Shown: piece after piece, positions 54,915 to 63,603 of the stretch | How the letters are laid out: the number at the start of each line of letters is the position of its first letter | Numbering within the stretch: position 1 is the first letter of the stretch | NCBI RefSeq assembly: GCF_014205015.1 | Contig: NZ_JACHMO010000001.1 | Coordinates: 3,658,001-3,722,000, forward strand | Direction of reading: 5' to 3' | DNA length: 64,000 nt | DNA from: Saccharothrix ecbatanensis | GTDB lineage: Bacteria; Actinomycetota; Actinomycetes; Mycobacteriales; Pseudonocardiaceae | Made by a program: the position numbers and the translations under genes | The notes under the pieces: model-generated | The model's database searches: none | Told to the model about the DNA's origin: nothing | The model's input: only the letters and a program-made list of their open reading frames with translations

Positions 54915-55589
54915 TCACCGTTGGTCGGTGGTTGGGTCGGTCCGCTCTAGATAGGCCCGCCCCGATTCGCCGAGCCGGTAGGCCCATGTACTGGCGTCTT
55001 CGATGTAGCCGAGCCCTCTGGGGCCTAGGCGGCGTGCGGAGGTACGGCCGATCGTCGTTCTCGGCACTGGCTCGTTCTCGGGCTCGGCGATGGTGTGCAG
55101 TGCCTGGTGGAGCCAGCCCGGCAGGCGGTCGAGATCGGCTTCCTGCGGCTGGTTTCCTCGTGCTTCGGCCCGTCCCTGGGGTGTCAGGCGGACCTGGGTC
55201 TGTGTCGTGCTGCCGACGGTGGACTCGACGGTGATGTGCCGGAGGTCGATCATCCGCCGTCGGACGAGCGCGGCGAGGGTCGATCCGGTTCCCGGGTCCT
55301 TGATTCCCTGTCGGTCGAGGAGTTGTTGTGCGGGGGTCGGGTCGGCTGCGGGGTGGTCTGTGGCGTAGGGAATCCATCGCCATTGTTCGGCGGGGTCGCG
55401 GTGGAGTCGTTGGTGCCAGCGGCGCCGCTGGCGGCGTTCCTCTTCTTGGTCGAGTTGGTAGAACACGGTGAGGTAGGCGCGTTGGCGGGTGTTGAGGGGA
55501 ACTCGGCGTCCGCTGCCGGTGGGGCGGGCACGAGAAGGCCGATCCGCAGGGTTCTGCGATGCCGGGTTCTCGTGCCCGCCTGTGCGCAT
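54915..55589 (-). CDS. Hypothetical Arg-rich protein
   Basis: 224 residues, unrecognised. It starts at ATG 55589, 4 nt after the preceding small gene. A very basic, low-complexity N-terminus (about 1-75, rich in R, Q, W) is followed by two stretches that look like winged-helix or DNA-binding fragments ('LAALVRRRMIDLRHITV', 'RLTPQGRAEARG') and a C-terminal 'TTIGRTSARRLGPRGLGYIED' piece. No signal or membrane segments. It is the last gene of a three-gene operon with 55821 and 55594. A DNA-binding role is only a guess. Confidence 0.6.
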   Translation of the reverse strand: MRTGGHENPASQNPADRPSRARPTGSGRRVPLNTRQRAYLTVFYQLDQEEERRQRRRWHQRLHRDPAEQWRWIPYATDHPAADPTPAQQLLDRQGIKDPGTGSTLAALVRRRMIDLRHITVESTVGSTTQTQVRLTPQGRAEARGNQPQEADLDRLPGWLHQALHTIAEPENEPVPRTTIGRTSARRLGPRGLGYIEDASTWAYRLGESGRAYLERTDPTTDQR

Positions 55590-55593
55590 GTGG

Positions 55594-55824
55594 TCAGCCT
55601 TCCGGGTCCAGGAGGAGCTCACGTTCGTGCGGGGGCAGGAGGTACTCGCTGACCTTGTGGGCCAGGTGCAGGACTCCGGGAAGCACCAGTGGGTCGGGGA
55701 AGTGGCTGGCGGTGTGACGCTGTTGGTGGGCGTAGGCGGCCCACGCGGCGGGGTCGTCTCCTTCCTGTTGAAGGGGTCCTCGGCGGGCACGTTCCGCTGT
55801 GCCATTCGCATGTCCATTTCTCAC
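55594..55824 (-). CDS. Small hypothetical protein
   Basis: 76 residues, unrecognised; no membrane segment. Its start overlaps the stop of the upstream gene (ATGA), and its stop is 4 nt before the next start, so it is a genuine middle gene of the operon. Rich in Ala, Pro and His ('AWAAYAHQQRHTASH'). Confidence 0.55.
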   Translation of the reverse strand: MRNGHANGTAERARRGPLQQEGDDPAAWAAYAHQQRHTASHFPDPLVLPGVLHLAHKVSEYLLPPHERELLLDPEG

Positions 55825-56312
55825 TGGTCCCGGCTGAGGGGCCGCGACGCGACCCCGGGGGAGTCGTCGGCACGGTCGGCGCGGCCTGCCAACCGGAGGT
55901 ACCGGCCGCTGCCGTCCGCCAGCTGCCGGAAGCCGTCGACCTGGTCTTCCTCGGTCCGCCGGTACAGCTTCATGGCCTGGTCGACCGCGGCGTGGGCTTC
56001 CTCCAGCACCAGGCGGTACGGCGTCAGCACGCCCACCAGCGACAGGCTGCCGTCAGCGGCACCCGCCCGGTGCTCGAACTTGACGGCCATCGCCTGCCCG
56101 ACCGGGTTGCGGCCGAGTGGCGCGCGACGGGCGAGCTGCCGCGTCCCCCGCAACCAGGCGTCCACCCGGTCCATCTGGTCGCGCAACATCGACAGGATCT
56201 TGTCGCCCGCCTCCGGGTCGAGGGACAACCTGCCCGCCACCACGTTGTCGCGAATCGCGGCAACCGCGGCGATCCTCCGTTCGAAGGTCGCCGCCTCGCC
56301 GATGCTGACCAT
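55821..56312 (-). CDS. Helical hypothetical protein behind leader repeat 1
   Basis: About 163 residues, nearly all predicted helix ('IRDNVVAGRLSLDPEAGDKILSMLRDQMDRV', 'YRLVLEEAHAAVDQAMKLYRR'), like the helical-hairpin proteins found around type VII secretion loci, but no WXG motif is seen. ATG 56312 (or GTG 56315) follows GGGGAG. It starts inside the repeat shared with 58219-58408, where the second copy holds a truncated counterpart. Confidence 0.6.
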   Translation of the reverse strand: MVSIGEAATFERRIAAVAAIRDNVVAGRLSLDPEAGDKILSMLRDQMDRVDAWLRGTRQLARRAPLGRNPVGQAMAVKFEHRAGAADGSLSLVGVLTPYRLVLEEAHAAVDQAMKLYRRTEEDQVDGFRQLADGSGRYLRLAGRADRADDSPGVASRPLSRDQ

Positions 56313-56475
56313 CACCTGGACTCCCCGTGTCGCCTTGCCCTGATAAGCAAAGCGTGCCGTTTCCGGGCGGTGGAGTCGCTGGGGTCATCCCTCGACGTCG
56401 GGGTGCTGTCCCGCCTTCGCGGGTAGGGATATCCCTATGGCACGGTGGAGCGGGCGGTCAGGGGCCGGCGGTCTC
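56302..56475. repeat. Leader repeat 1 (~175 bp)
   Basis: Aligns with 58219-58408 at roughly 80% identity by eye. It contains the perfect 14-bp palindrome TAGGGATATCCCTA (56424-56437), a long conserved block (GTGGAGTCGCTGGGGTCA...) and the start of the 163-residue gene. It probably carries the promoter for that operon. Confidence 0.75.
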
Positions 56476-56592
56476 GTCCCTGCGGAACTGCTCGGGGTAC
56501 TTCGACTTGCCTGACACGGCGAACACCCTGGTCCCAGACCGCTGTCCGGGATCAGGGTGTCCAGGTGGTATTCGCGTTCTGCGCGTGGACGG

Positions 56593-57132
56593 TCAGCGTC
56601 CGCCGGGATCCTGCTCGACGTGCGCGCGCAGGGCGCTCGCGACCAGCCGCAGGGAGGCCTGGCCATCCGGGTTCAGCAGGATGTCCGTGCCCTCCGGCAG
56701 GACCTGGACCAGGTCGTCGGCCGTGACCTGTCCCCAGTGCTCGGTGCCGACCCGCTTCCGGTGCACGGCGGCCGTGGCCACCGCGACACAGGGCACGCCG
56801 TCGGGAGCGGCCCCGATCATGAGCTGCCCGTCATCGGACACAGCGACCTCCAGCACCGCGTTCCGGATCGTCGGGATCAGCGCGTCCACGTCCGCCTCAC
56901 CCCGGGCGACCAGTCGCAGCACCGCGTCGACGGGATCGGTCGGCGAGGCGTCGCCCGCCGGCACGAAGTCGGGGTTGGGCTGGAACAGCCCGAGGTTGCC
57001 CTCCTCGTCCAAGGGCCAGCCGCCCACCATCGCCTCGGCGGGCGGCTGCTCGTCCGGGAAGCGCGGGCGCCATTCCGGATCGACCAGCACGGCCCAGTCG
57101 CCAGGCTCCGCAGGGGACGACGTGTGATCCAT
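56593..57132 (-). CDS. Type VII secretion system-associated protein
   Basis: 179 residues of the SseB-like family labelled 'type VII secretion system-associated protein' in actinobacteria. Features: 'WRPRFPDEQPPAEAMVGGWPLDEEGN', 'FQPNPDFVPAGDASPTDPVDAVLRLVARGEAD' and a C-terminal 'EGTDILLNPDGQASLRLVA'. ATG 57132 lies 56 nt after the effector-like gene. Such proteins go with secreted toxin-like proteins rather than forming the channel. No channel gene is in the window. Confidence 0.8.
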   Translation of the reverse strand: MDHTSSPAEPGDWAVLVDPEWRPRFPDEQPPAEAMVGGWPLDEEGNLGLFQPNPDFVPAGDASPTDPVDAVLRLVARGEADVDALIPTIRNAVLEVAVSDDGQLMIGAAPDGVPCVAVATAAVHRKRVGTEHWGQVTADDLVQVLPEGTDILLNPDGQASLRLVASALRAHVEQDPGGR

Positions 57133-57188
57133 CACTGCCAACACCTCTCCATCGCGAAACCGGAGCCGAATAGCTCCAGTCCAGTTCG

Positions 57189-58121
57189 CTAGACCACCCG
57201 GAATTCGCCCGAGATCTTGGCCCCCTTGGCCTCTCCCTGCTCCACGCCGACCCATGATTGCAGGTCGTCATGAATCGCGTGAACTTTCCCGGTCGCCGCG
57301 TAAGCAGTACCCGTGTGTCCCGCTTCGCGCACGACTCGCGCTGAGTCACGAGCCAAACTACCGGAGGGGTTTCCGGCTTCGCACGACACGTAGACCAGCG
57401 GTCGCGTCGGGTCTGCCGCGGACGCCCGCCCGAAGTGCTCGTTGACCTTGACCAGTTGACCGTGGGTTCGACCGTCGATGTAAACGTTCTTGTACTTGGG
57501 CGGGCGACCGGGCCGCGCCGTGTTGACATTGATCGCGAACCCTTCCGCGCTCCCGTGTCCGTACAGGTAGAACGGTAACCTGTTCGGGTTCCCGGGGTTG
57601 TGCCATGGTGCGGACCGGGCCGGTGCGTGGCGGTAGTGGCCCTTGTTGTAGTCAGGGATGTAGCGACGGTCGCTGTTCCGTACCCTTGACGCCCAATTCT
57701 TTCTGAACTCTGCATCACCGGGCTTGGAAGGGAAGGAGATACCGACGGTTTGGCCGCCCCAGCTTGCCAGTCGCATTTGCTGCACCTGGTCCGGCGTGAA
57801 CTTGATCTTATTGCCGTTCGGGGTGATGCCGGACAGTCGCGTGCCACCCGAGCCGGCGCTGGCTTGGGGTTTCGACATCGCGCTGCCCATCACGCGCTCG
57901 ACCGCGCGACTGGCCTCGGTGATCCGCCCGGAGTTGGCCATCGCATCGTCCGCGATCCGCGAGATCGGCTGCCGCCGGACACCGCCGCTCCCCGGCTGGG
58001 GTGCCGGTATCCGCTGGGAGCTGGGGACCGGCCGGCTCGACCGGAATGTCGGCGCCGACGACCGGCGGTGTCTGTTTGAGCCGGTCGGATTGGTCGGGTT
58101 GTGCCGAATGGGCGGTGGCAA
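57189..58121 (-). CDS. Candidate secreted effector with clan-CD cysteine-peptidase-like domain
   Basis: 310 residues from TTG 58121, which has AGGAGA 6 nt upstream. Residues 1-60 are proline/arginine-rich and low complexity; 60-180 are a linker region. The C-terminal domain (about 183-310) has a hydrophobic strand followed by GHG (H189 in LYGHGSAEG) and another followed by a cysteine (C247 in VYVSCEAG), the arrangement of clan-CD (caspase/CHAT-like) peptidases. It precedes the type VII-associated gene, a layout seen for secreted toxins. Enzyme activity is inference. Confidence 0.6.
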   Translation of the reverse strand: MPPPIRHNPTNPTGSNRHRRSSAPTFRSSRPVPSSQRIPAPQPGSGGVRRQPISRIADDAMANSGRITEASRAVERVMGSAMSKPQASAGSGGTRLSGITPNGNKIKFTPDQVQQMRLASWGGQTVGISFPSKPGDAEFRKNWASRVRNSDRRYIPDYNKGHYRHAPARSAPWHNPGNPNRLPFYLYGHGSAEGFAINVNTARPGRPPKYKNVYIDGRTHGQLVKVNEHFGRASAADPTRPLVYVSCEAGNPSGSLARDSARVVREAGHTGTAYAATGKVHAIHDDLQSWVGVEQGEAKGAKISGEFRVV

Positions 58122-58139
58122 GGGGTCTCCTGTGAGGAA

Positions 58140-58240
58140 TCAGGCCCAGCGGGCGACGATGGCGGCGACGTCGGCGAGCACGTGGTTCAGCGCGGCCGGT
58201 CGGGAGTTCGGTTCGATCGCCAATGCCGGCCAATAGCTGG
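58140..58240 (-). pseudogene. Truncated counterpart of the 163-residue gene
   Basis: Right behind leader repeat 2, similarity to the start of the gene at 56312 persists for about 25 bp with the ATG changed to TTG. Then only a short frame remains ('NSRPAALNHVLADVAAIVARWA' tail to TGA 58140). The body of the gene has been deleted. Confidence 0.4.
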
Positions 58241-58408
58241 ACTCGCCGTTTCGCCTGCCTTGACAGGCAAAGCGTGTCGTTCCCGGGCAGTGGAGTCGCT
58301 GGGGTCATCCCTCGACGTCGAGGTGCTGTCCCGCGTTCGTGGGTAGGGATATCCCTACGGCGCGGCGGAGCGGGGGTGACGCGCGGGCGGTCAGGGGCCC
58401 GAGGTCTC
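58219..58408. repeat. Leader repeat 2 (~190 bp)
   Basis: Second copy of the leader at 56302, in the same orientation, 1.9 kb away. The palindrome GTAGGGATATCCCTAC (58343-58358) is conserved, and about 10 bp are inserted near the right end. It lies upstream of the effector operon and touches the left end of the second IS copy. Confidence 0.75.
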
Positions 58409-58420
58409 CACCATGAACCT

Positions 58421-59425
58421 GTGCCGCTCGGAAAGTCATCGTCGCTGGTAGAGCAGAGGTATCAGCGTGTTGAGAGCATGTCCGGGTGATCGTGTCCCTG
58501 CTGTACCAGGCGACCCGGAAGCTGCTGTCCATCCCGTCGGCGCTGCTGCGCAGCGAGGCCGCGAAGGACGCCGAGCTGCTTGTGCTGCGGCACGAGAACG
58601 CGGTCCTTCGTCGGCAACTGGCGGGTCCGGTCCGTTACAAGCCTGCGGATCGATTCTGGTTCGCCGCCCTGTCCGGACTGGTGGACCGTCGCCGTTGGCC
58701 AGAGGTCTTTCCCGTTACGCCGGGCACCCTGCTCGCCTGGCACCACAGGTTCGTGGCCCGCAAGTGGGACCACACCGCGCGGCGACGCACCGGACGTCCA
58801 CCAACTCGAGCGGCGATCAAGTCGCTCGTGCTGCGGCTCGCCAGAGAGAACCCGCGGTGGGGTCACCGGCGGATTCAAGGCGAACTGGCCCGGCTCGGCC
58901 ACCGGATCGCCCACTCGACGGTCTGGCAGATCCTGCACGACGCGGGCATCGACCCGGTGCCACGCCGCTGCGGCCCGAGCTGGCGCGAGTTCCTCACCGC
59001 CCAGGCCAAGGACATCACCACGGCGGACTTCCTCCACCTCGACACCGTGCTCGGCAAACGTCTGTACGCACTGGCGTTCCTCGAACACGGCACCCGGCGC
59101 CTGCACATCACCAGCGTCACCGCCCACCCCACACAGGCATGGACCACGCAGCAGACCAGAAACCTCGCCGCCGACCTCGGACACCGGACGCCGTCCCCGC
59201 GCTTCCTGCTCCGCGACCGCGACCGCGACGGCAAGTACGGCGAAGCGTTCGACACCGTCTTCCAAGCCGACGATCTACACGTGCTCCGAAGCGCGCCGCA
59301 GGCACCTCGGATGAACGCCCACTGCGAACGGGTCATCGGCACCATCCGACGCGAGGCACTCGACCACATCCTGATCACCGGTGAGAGCCACGCACGGCAT
59401 GTCCTCAAGACCTACGAAGACCGCA
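58421..59425 (+). mobile_element. IS copy 2, right end truncated
   Basis: Same element as 35304-36483 but inverted. The end repeat next to the transposase start is present (58421-58448); similarity stops abruptly near 59425, inside the transposase 3' end, and the far end repeat is missing. It abuts leader repeat 2. Confidence 0.88.
58486..59425 (+). pseudogene. Transposase of IS copy 2, C-terminus lost
   Basis: About 313 codons match the intact transposase, with a few substitutions and one extra Arg-Asp pair before the second catalytic aspartate (LLRDRDRDGKYG). All three DDE residues are present, but after 'VLKTYED' the frame runs on into unrelated sequence to 59664 and the usual 'HYNRHRPHQ' tail is gone. 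Probably inactive. Confidence 0.85.
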
Positions 59426-59629
59426 GGGCAGCTCCAACCACGTTGACCCGCTGCCCCCCTGCACGACGACGTCCTCGACATGCGGGGCGACGCCACGAAG
59501 CCGGTCCAAGCGAGCCCCGACGGACGACTGCTGCACTCCGCTGCCCAGCAGGCCCGAAGATCACCGATCTACTCCCGGATCCGCCTCGCGGAGTACCGCG
59601 CTCAAATAGCCTGTCGAGAATCGCGGTGG

Positions 59630-59803
59630 TTATCTCGACTTCGATTTCCGAGTCTTGCCGTTGACCCGGTATTCGTGTCGTGGACAGGTGTCTTTGACCA
59701 GCTCGCGGGCGACCTCGGAGATCGTCCGACCGGAATCGATCACACGATGCGCGGCCTCGACCTTGTACTCGGCCGTGTACGACCGGCGCTTGCGAGGAGG
59801 CAT
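59630..59803 (-). pseudogene. IS3-family OrfA fragment
   Basis: 57 codons from ATG 59803 with the OrfA helix-turn-helix start ('PPRKRRSYTAEYKVEAAH', 'GRTISEVARELV') then unrelated sequence and TAA. OrfB is absent. Between 59426 and 59629, and from 59804 to 60208, I see no gene that I can support. Confidence 0.65.
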
Positions 59804-60208
59804 GAGGACATCCTTCCAACAGGACCGTTGGTCCTGCCAACTCGGTGTCCACTACTCGGGGTGAACCTCACACCCCCGTGTGCGCGATGGCGCGGGGTCA
59901 GCCCCGTGCCCGTGTGATCGGCCAGCACCCGCGCGACCATCGCGCGCAACTCACCGTTGGGCAGCTGGGTCGGGGGGCGTCCCGGGTCGGGGACGGGCTG
60001 GTGGAATGGACCGCTGCGGGGTGTGGGCTGCGGGGATACCGCGCGAGGTCGACCAGGACGGGCCGGTCGTTCGCGTCTCCCCGTGGCCGCGGCCCGGCTG
60101 GCGAGGGCGGTGATGACGCGGTCGGCATGAGTCGAATGATGAACAATGGCGGGCAGCAGTCAGGCGCGATCGCTGGAATCATCCGTCTCTCGTTGAGAGG
60201 AAGGGTTC

Positions 60209-61198
60209 ATGGGTGACGGTGAATCGGGACTGTTGGTGGGTTTGGTGAGCGCCGAGGCGGCGGCGGTATTCGATCAGCTCTCGCGCGGTCCCGGCCTACC
60301 TGTCGGCGGTGACCGAGGCATGTTCGACCTGAACGATCGGGCGTGCGGCGAGCTCTTTGATGCCGGGGTGCTGACTTTCTTCGGTAGCGGAGAGCAGAGG
60401 TTGGTTCGCGCGGTGCACCCGTCCATCGCGGTTCGCCGACTGCTGGACCGTCAGCACCACAGACTCGTCGAGCTCCAGCTCCAATTGGCCGGTGCATGGG
60501 AGAGATTCGCCGGCATGGTGTCCCCGACCACAGGCCTGCTCGGAGACACGATCGACGACGGCCAGATCGAGATCATCCGGGATTACCCTGAGATGACCCG
60601 GCTGGCCGCTGGGCTGTACAGGTCGCCGAAGCGTTTACTGCGAGCGACGTTGAACGGCCACTTCGTTTCGGGCTCGACCACGGAGGGAGTGCTGCTGCCG
60701 CCGCGTGACGCGGTGGACTCCGGGGTCGAGTTCCGGATGATCTACGACGTGAAGCACGTGTCGGACCAGTGGGGCTCGCACAGCGTCGGGCAGTCCGTGC
60801 GGGCAGGCGAACAGGCCAAGGTCCGGAAGACGGTACCGGTGAAGATGATGCACGTGGACGACAGCGTCGCCCTGGTGACCATTGACGCCGCCGGATCGCT
60901 CGGCGCACTGCATGTTCGCTCCCCGTCGCTCCTGGCCGTGCTGGCCCAGTGGTTCGACATGCTGTGGGACGACCCGGGCAGCACGGTGATCGGTGGCCAG
61001 GACCTGGTCAGCCTCACCGCGACCCAGCAGAAGGTGCTCCGCCTGATGGCTTCCGGATTCACCGACACGGCCATCGCGCACCAGACCAACACCGCGGTGA
61101 GGACCGTACGACGACATGTGACTGCGATCTTGGACATCTTGGGAGCCGAGAGCCGGTTCACGGCCGGCGTGGCGGCGGCGAAACGCGGCTGGTTGTAG
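60209..61198 (+). CDS. TrmB/LuxR-type transcriptional regulator
   Basis: 329 residues. The C-terminus has a LuxR helix-turn-helix ('LTATQQKVLRLMASGFTDTAIAHQTNTAVRTVRRHV', about 270-310). The N-terminal half looks like the winged-helix/TrmB-type regulators of actinomycetes ('LLVGLVSAEAAAVFDQLS'), and the middle (about 180-250) resembles their sensor region. Upstream neighbours are IS debris and downstream is the secreted SGNH hydrolase 118 bp away, a possible target. The signal is unknown. Confidence 0.8.
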   Translation: MGDGESGLLVGLVSAEAAAVFDQLSRGPGLPVGGDRGMFDLNDRACGELFDAGVLTFFGSGEQRLVRAVHPSIAVRRLLDRQHHRLVELQLQLAGAWERFAGMVSPTTGLLGDTIDDGQIEIIRDYPEMTRLAAGLYRSPKRLLRATLNGHFVSGSTTEGVLLPPRDAVDSGVEFRMIYDVKHVSDQWGSHSVGQSVRAGEQAKVRKTVPVKMMHVDDSVALVTIDAAGSLGALHVRSPSLLAVLAQWFDMLWDDPGSTVIGGQDLVSLTATQQKVLRLMASGFTDTAIAHQTNTAVRTVRRHVTAILDILGAESRFTAGVAAAKRGWL

Positions 61199-61316
61199 GT
61201 GTCCGCCTCGGGACGATGACCAGAACACCCCCTAGCTGGTGGGCCGATCTTGCGTGAGGATTCGCGGCGTTGGCGCAGAAGACCTGACTTGCTCGCGGAA
61301 TTCGTAGGGGGAACGA

Positions 61317-63416
61317 ATGTTGAGACGATTACTGGTGACGCTCGGCGCGGCCGCCGTGGTGTTGACCACGGTGGCCCCAGTTGCCGCCGCAGCGGGGCCC
61401 AAGGTGATGGTGGTCGGTGACTCCATCAGCCAGGGACACGAGGGCGACTACACGTGGCGCTACCGGCTCGCCGAGCACTTCGGCCGCACGGGTGCCGGGG
61501 TCGACTTCGTGGGGCCGTGGAGCGGCACGGACGTGTTGCCCGCGGCGTACCCGGCCGGGTGGCCGGAGGTGTCGAACCCGCCGTCGCGCACCGGTGCGTA
61601 CCGGCCGGGCATCGGCTTCGACAACCAGCACCTCGCGCAGTGGGGTTGGCAGATGCACCAGGCGAAGGACGTGATCGAGGCCCACGTCCGCATCCATTCT
61701 CCGGACTACCTGCTGGTGGAACTCGGGTTCAACGACCTCGGGTGGGGGGTCAACGGGCCGGCGGGCGTGCTCAACGACCTGAAGTGGTTCATCGCCAACG
61801 CCCGCACGGCGAAGCCCGCCATCCGGGTCGTCGTCGCCAACGTCGTGCACCGCACGCCGCTAGGGGTGTCGCCGACGCTGCCGCAGATCATCTCGTCGTA
61901 CAACTCCCTGCTGGCCGGGGAGATCGCGAACATCTCCACGGCGGCGTCGCCGGTGGTGCTCGCCGACATCGACACCCCGTACGACGAGAACCGCGACACC
62001 TACGACGGGCTGCACCCGAACGTGCGCGGGGAGCACGTGATCGCCAAGGCGTTCAGCGACGTCCTGTCCACGCGCTTCTCCCTCGGCGGCGGCTACGGGG
62101 CGATCCCGACGTCGCTGCCCGCGAACCTGACACCCGGCCCGCCCGCGACGATCAGCGCGACCCCGGTGGGCGACAAGGTGAAGGTGAGCTGGTCCCACGT
62201 GTTCGGTGCGGGGGCCTACCAGTTCTTCCAGCGCGACGCGACGACCGGCCAGGCGTTCGCGCCGGCGATGTTGCCGATCGGCGCCGACAGCTGGATCTCC
62301 GACCTGCTGCCCGCCGGTCACCGGATGGAGTTCTACGTCAGGACGATGCGCGGCGAGAGCCACATCAGCGCCGCGTCGCCGGTGGCGGGAACGACGGTCG
62401 CGCCGTTGCCGGAGCTGAGGAACCTGGTGCTCACCACCGACCCGGCGCGGCCGTACTCGGTCACCCTGAAGTGGGATCCGGTGCCCGGCGCCGACGACTA
62501 CCACGTCTACGCCGCCTCCGGGTGCGGTGACCTGCCCGCTCCTCTGGGCGACTACAAACTCCAGCAGTGGGGGTTGGGCACGAGGACCACGTGGACGCAG
62601 GAGTACGTCTTCGGCGGCTGCGCCAACTACATCGTCGTCGGCTCGCGCTACGGCGGTGAGAGCAAGTGGCCCTGGGCGGGTGCCCGCGCCTGGCCCTACG
62701 AGAATAACTACGGGCACCTGCTCGCCCGCAACCGCTACCTCGACACCGCGCCCGACGACGGCGACCGCCGGTCCGAGACCTCGGTGTCCCCGTCGACCGA
62801 TCGCGGCATCGTGGTGGCGCGCGGCTTCATCAGGAACAAGGACTGGTTCACCGACCTGATCGGCGACCACCGCGGCTTCGACAACAACCCCTACGCATCC
62901 AGCAAGATCGGCGTCGCCTGGGACACGAAGACCGGCGAGATCGGCGTGTACGTGCACCAGTCCTGCGTCATCGGCGGGTCCAACCTGCCCAGCCCGTGGG
63001 TTGCGGGCTGCCGCGACGCGCACCCGATCCAGTTCGTCGGCAACGCGCTCGCCTACGGCGACACCGACGCCACCCCGGTCAACTACGTGTCGGTGCTCAA
63101 ACTGTCCGACGGCTCGCTGGTGGTCTCGGTGTCCGCGGTCAACTCGTGGTCGAACTTCGTCGGCCGCATCCACGGCAAGCTCACCCTGCGGCCCTCCGGC
63201 GACACCTACGCGGCGACGCTCACGGCGGACAAGTTCCCCGCCTGGGAGATCTACCGCTACCCGCGCACCGCCGTGCTCGGCAGCATCATCCAAGAGTCGT
63301 ACACGATCGGCACCCGCGACCAGACCTCGATCGACGACCTCAAAGCCGGTTACTCGTTCTGCTCCAGCCCGGCGACAGAGAACAAGAGCGGCGAGGTGAA
63401 CCCGATGACCTGCTGA
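61317..63416 (+). CDS. Secreted SGNH/GDSL hydrolase with C-terminal fibronectin-like and unknown domains
   Basis: 699 residues. Signal peptide (about 1-25), then an SGNH domain with block I 'VVGDSISQG' (catalytic Ser), the block III 'GFND' and the final 'DGLHPN' catalytic dyad (about 230). Fibronectin-III-like stretches follow (about 275-360 and 365-470). The last 200 residues, with paired cysteines ('HQSCVIGG', 'VAGCRDAH', 'FCSSP'), fit no domain I know. It is probably a carbohydrate or cell-wall esterase/lipase; substrate unknown. Confidence 0.85.
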   Translation: MLRRLLVTLGAAAVVLTTVAPVAAAAGPKVMVVGDSISQGHEGDYTWRYRLAEHFGRTGAGVDFVGPWSGTDVLPAAYPAGWPEVSNPPSRTGAYRPGIGFDNQHLAQWGWQMHQAKDVIEAHVRIHSPDYLLVELGFNDLGWGVNGPAGVLNDLKWFIANARTAKPAIRVVVANVVHRTPLGVSPTLPQIISSYNSLLAGEIANISTAASPVVLADIDTPYDENRDTYDGLHPNVRGEHVIAKAFSDVLSTRFSLGGGYGAIPTSLPANLTPGPPATISATPVGDKVKVSWSHVFGAGAYQFFQRDATTGQAFAPAMLPIGADSWISDLLPAGHRMEFYVRTMRGESHISAASPVAGTTVAPLPELRNLVLTTDPARPYSVTLKWDPVPGADDYHVYAASGCGDLPAPLGDYKLQQWGLGTRTTWTQEYVFGGCANYIVVGSRYGGESKWPWAGARAWPYENNYGHLLARNRYLDTAPDDGDRRSETSVSPSTDRGIVVARGFIRNKDWFTDLIGDHRGFDNNPYASSKIGVAWDTKTGEIGVYVHQSCVIGGSNLPSPWVAGCRDAHPIQFVGNALAYGDTDATPVNYVSVLKLSDGSLVVSVSAVNSWSNFVGRIHGKLTLRPSGDTYAATLTADKFPAWEIYRYPRTAVLGSIIQESYTIGTRDQTSIDDLKAGYSFCSSPATENKSGEVNPMTC

Positions 63417-63462
63417 CCACGCGGACACCCGAATTCGGTGATCACCTCGGCCCGTGTGCCAT

Positions 63463-63494
63463 CGGTGGCGACGGCGAACCTGCCGTCGCCACCG
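63463..63494 (+). terminator. Hairpin terminator after the SGNH gene
   Basis: A perfect 13-bp stem CGGTGGCGACGGC/GCCGTCGCCACCG with a 6-nt loop, about 50 bp after the stop. Between 63495 and 63603 I see nothing clear. Confidence 0.75.
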
Positions 63495-63603
63495 GCGTCG
63501 GTGCAGACGGCGGCCCACGGTCTCGGCCGCCTACACCGACGCCGTATTCAGGGCCTTGCCCGAGGCTTCAGGCCCGGACGGGTCGTTGTCGAAGCCACCC
63601 CGC

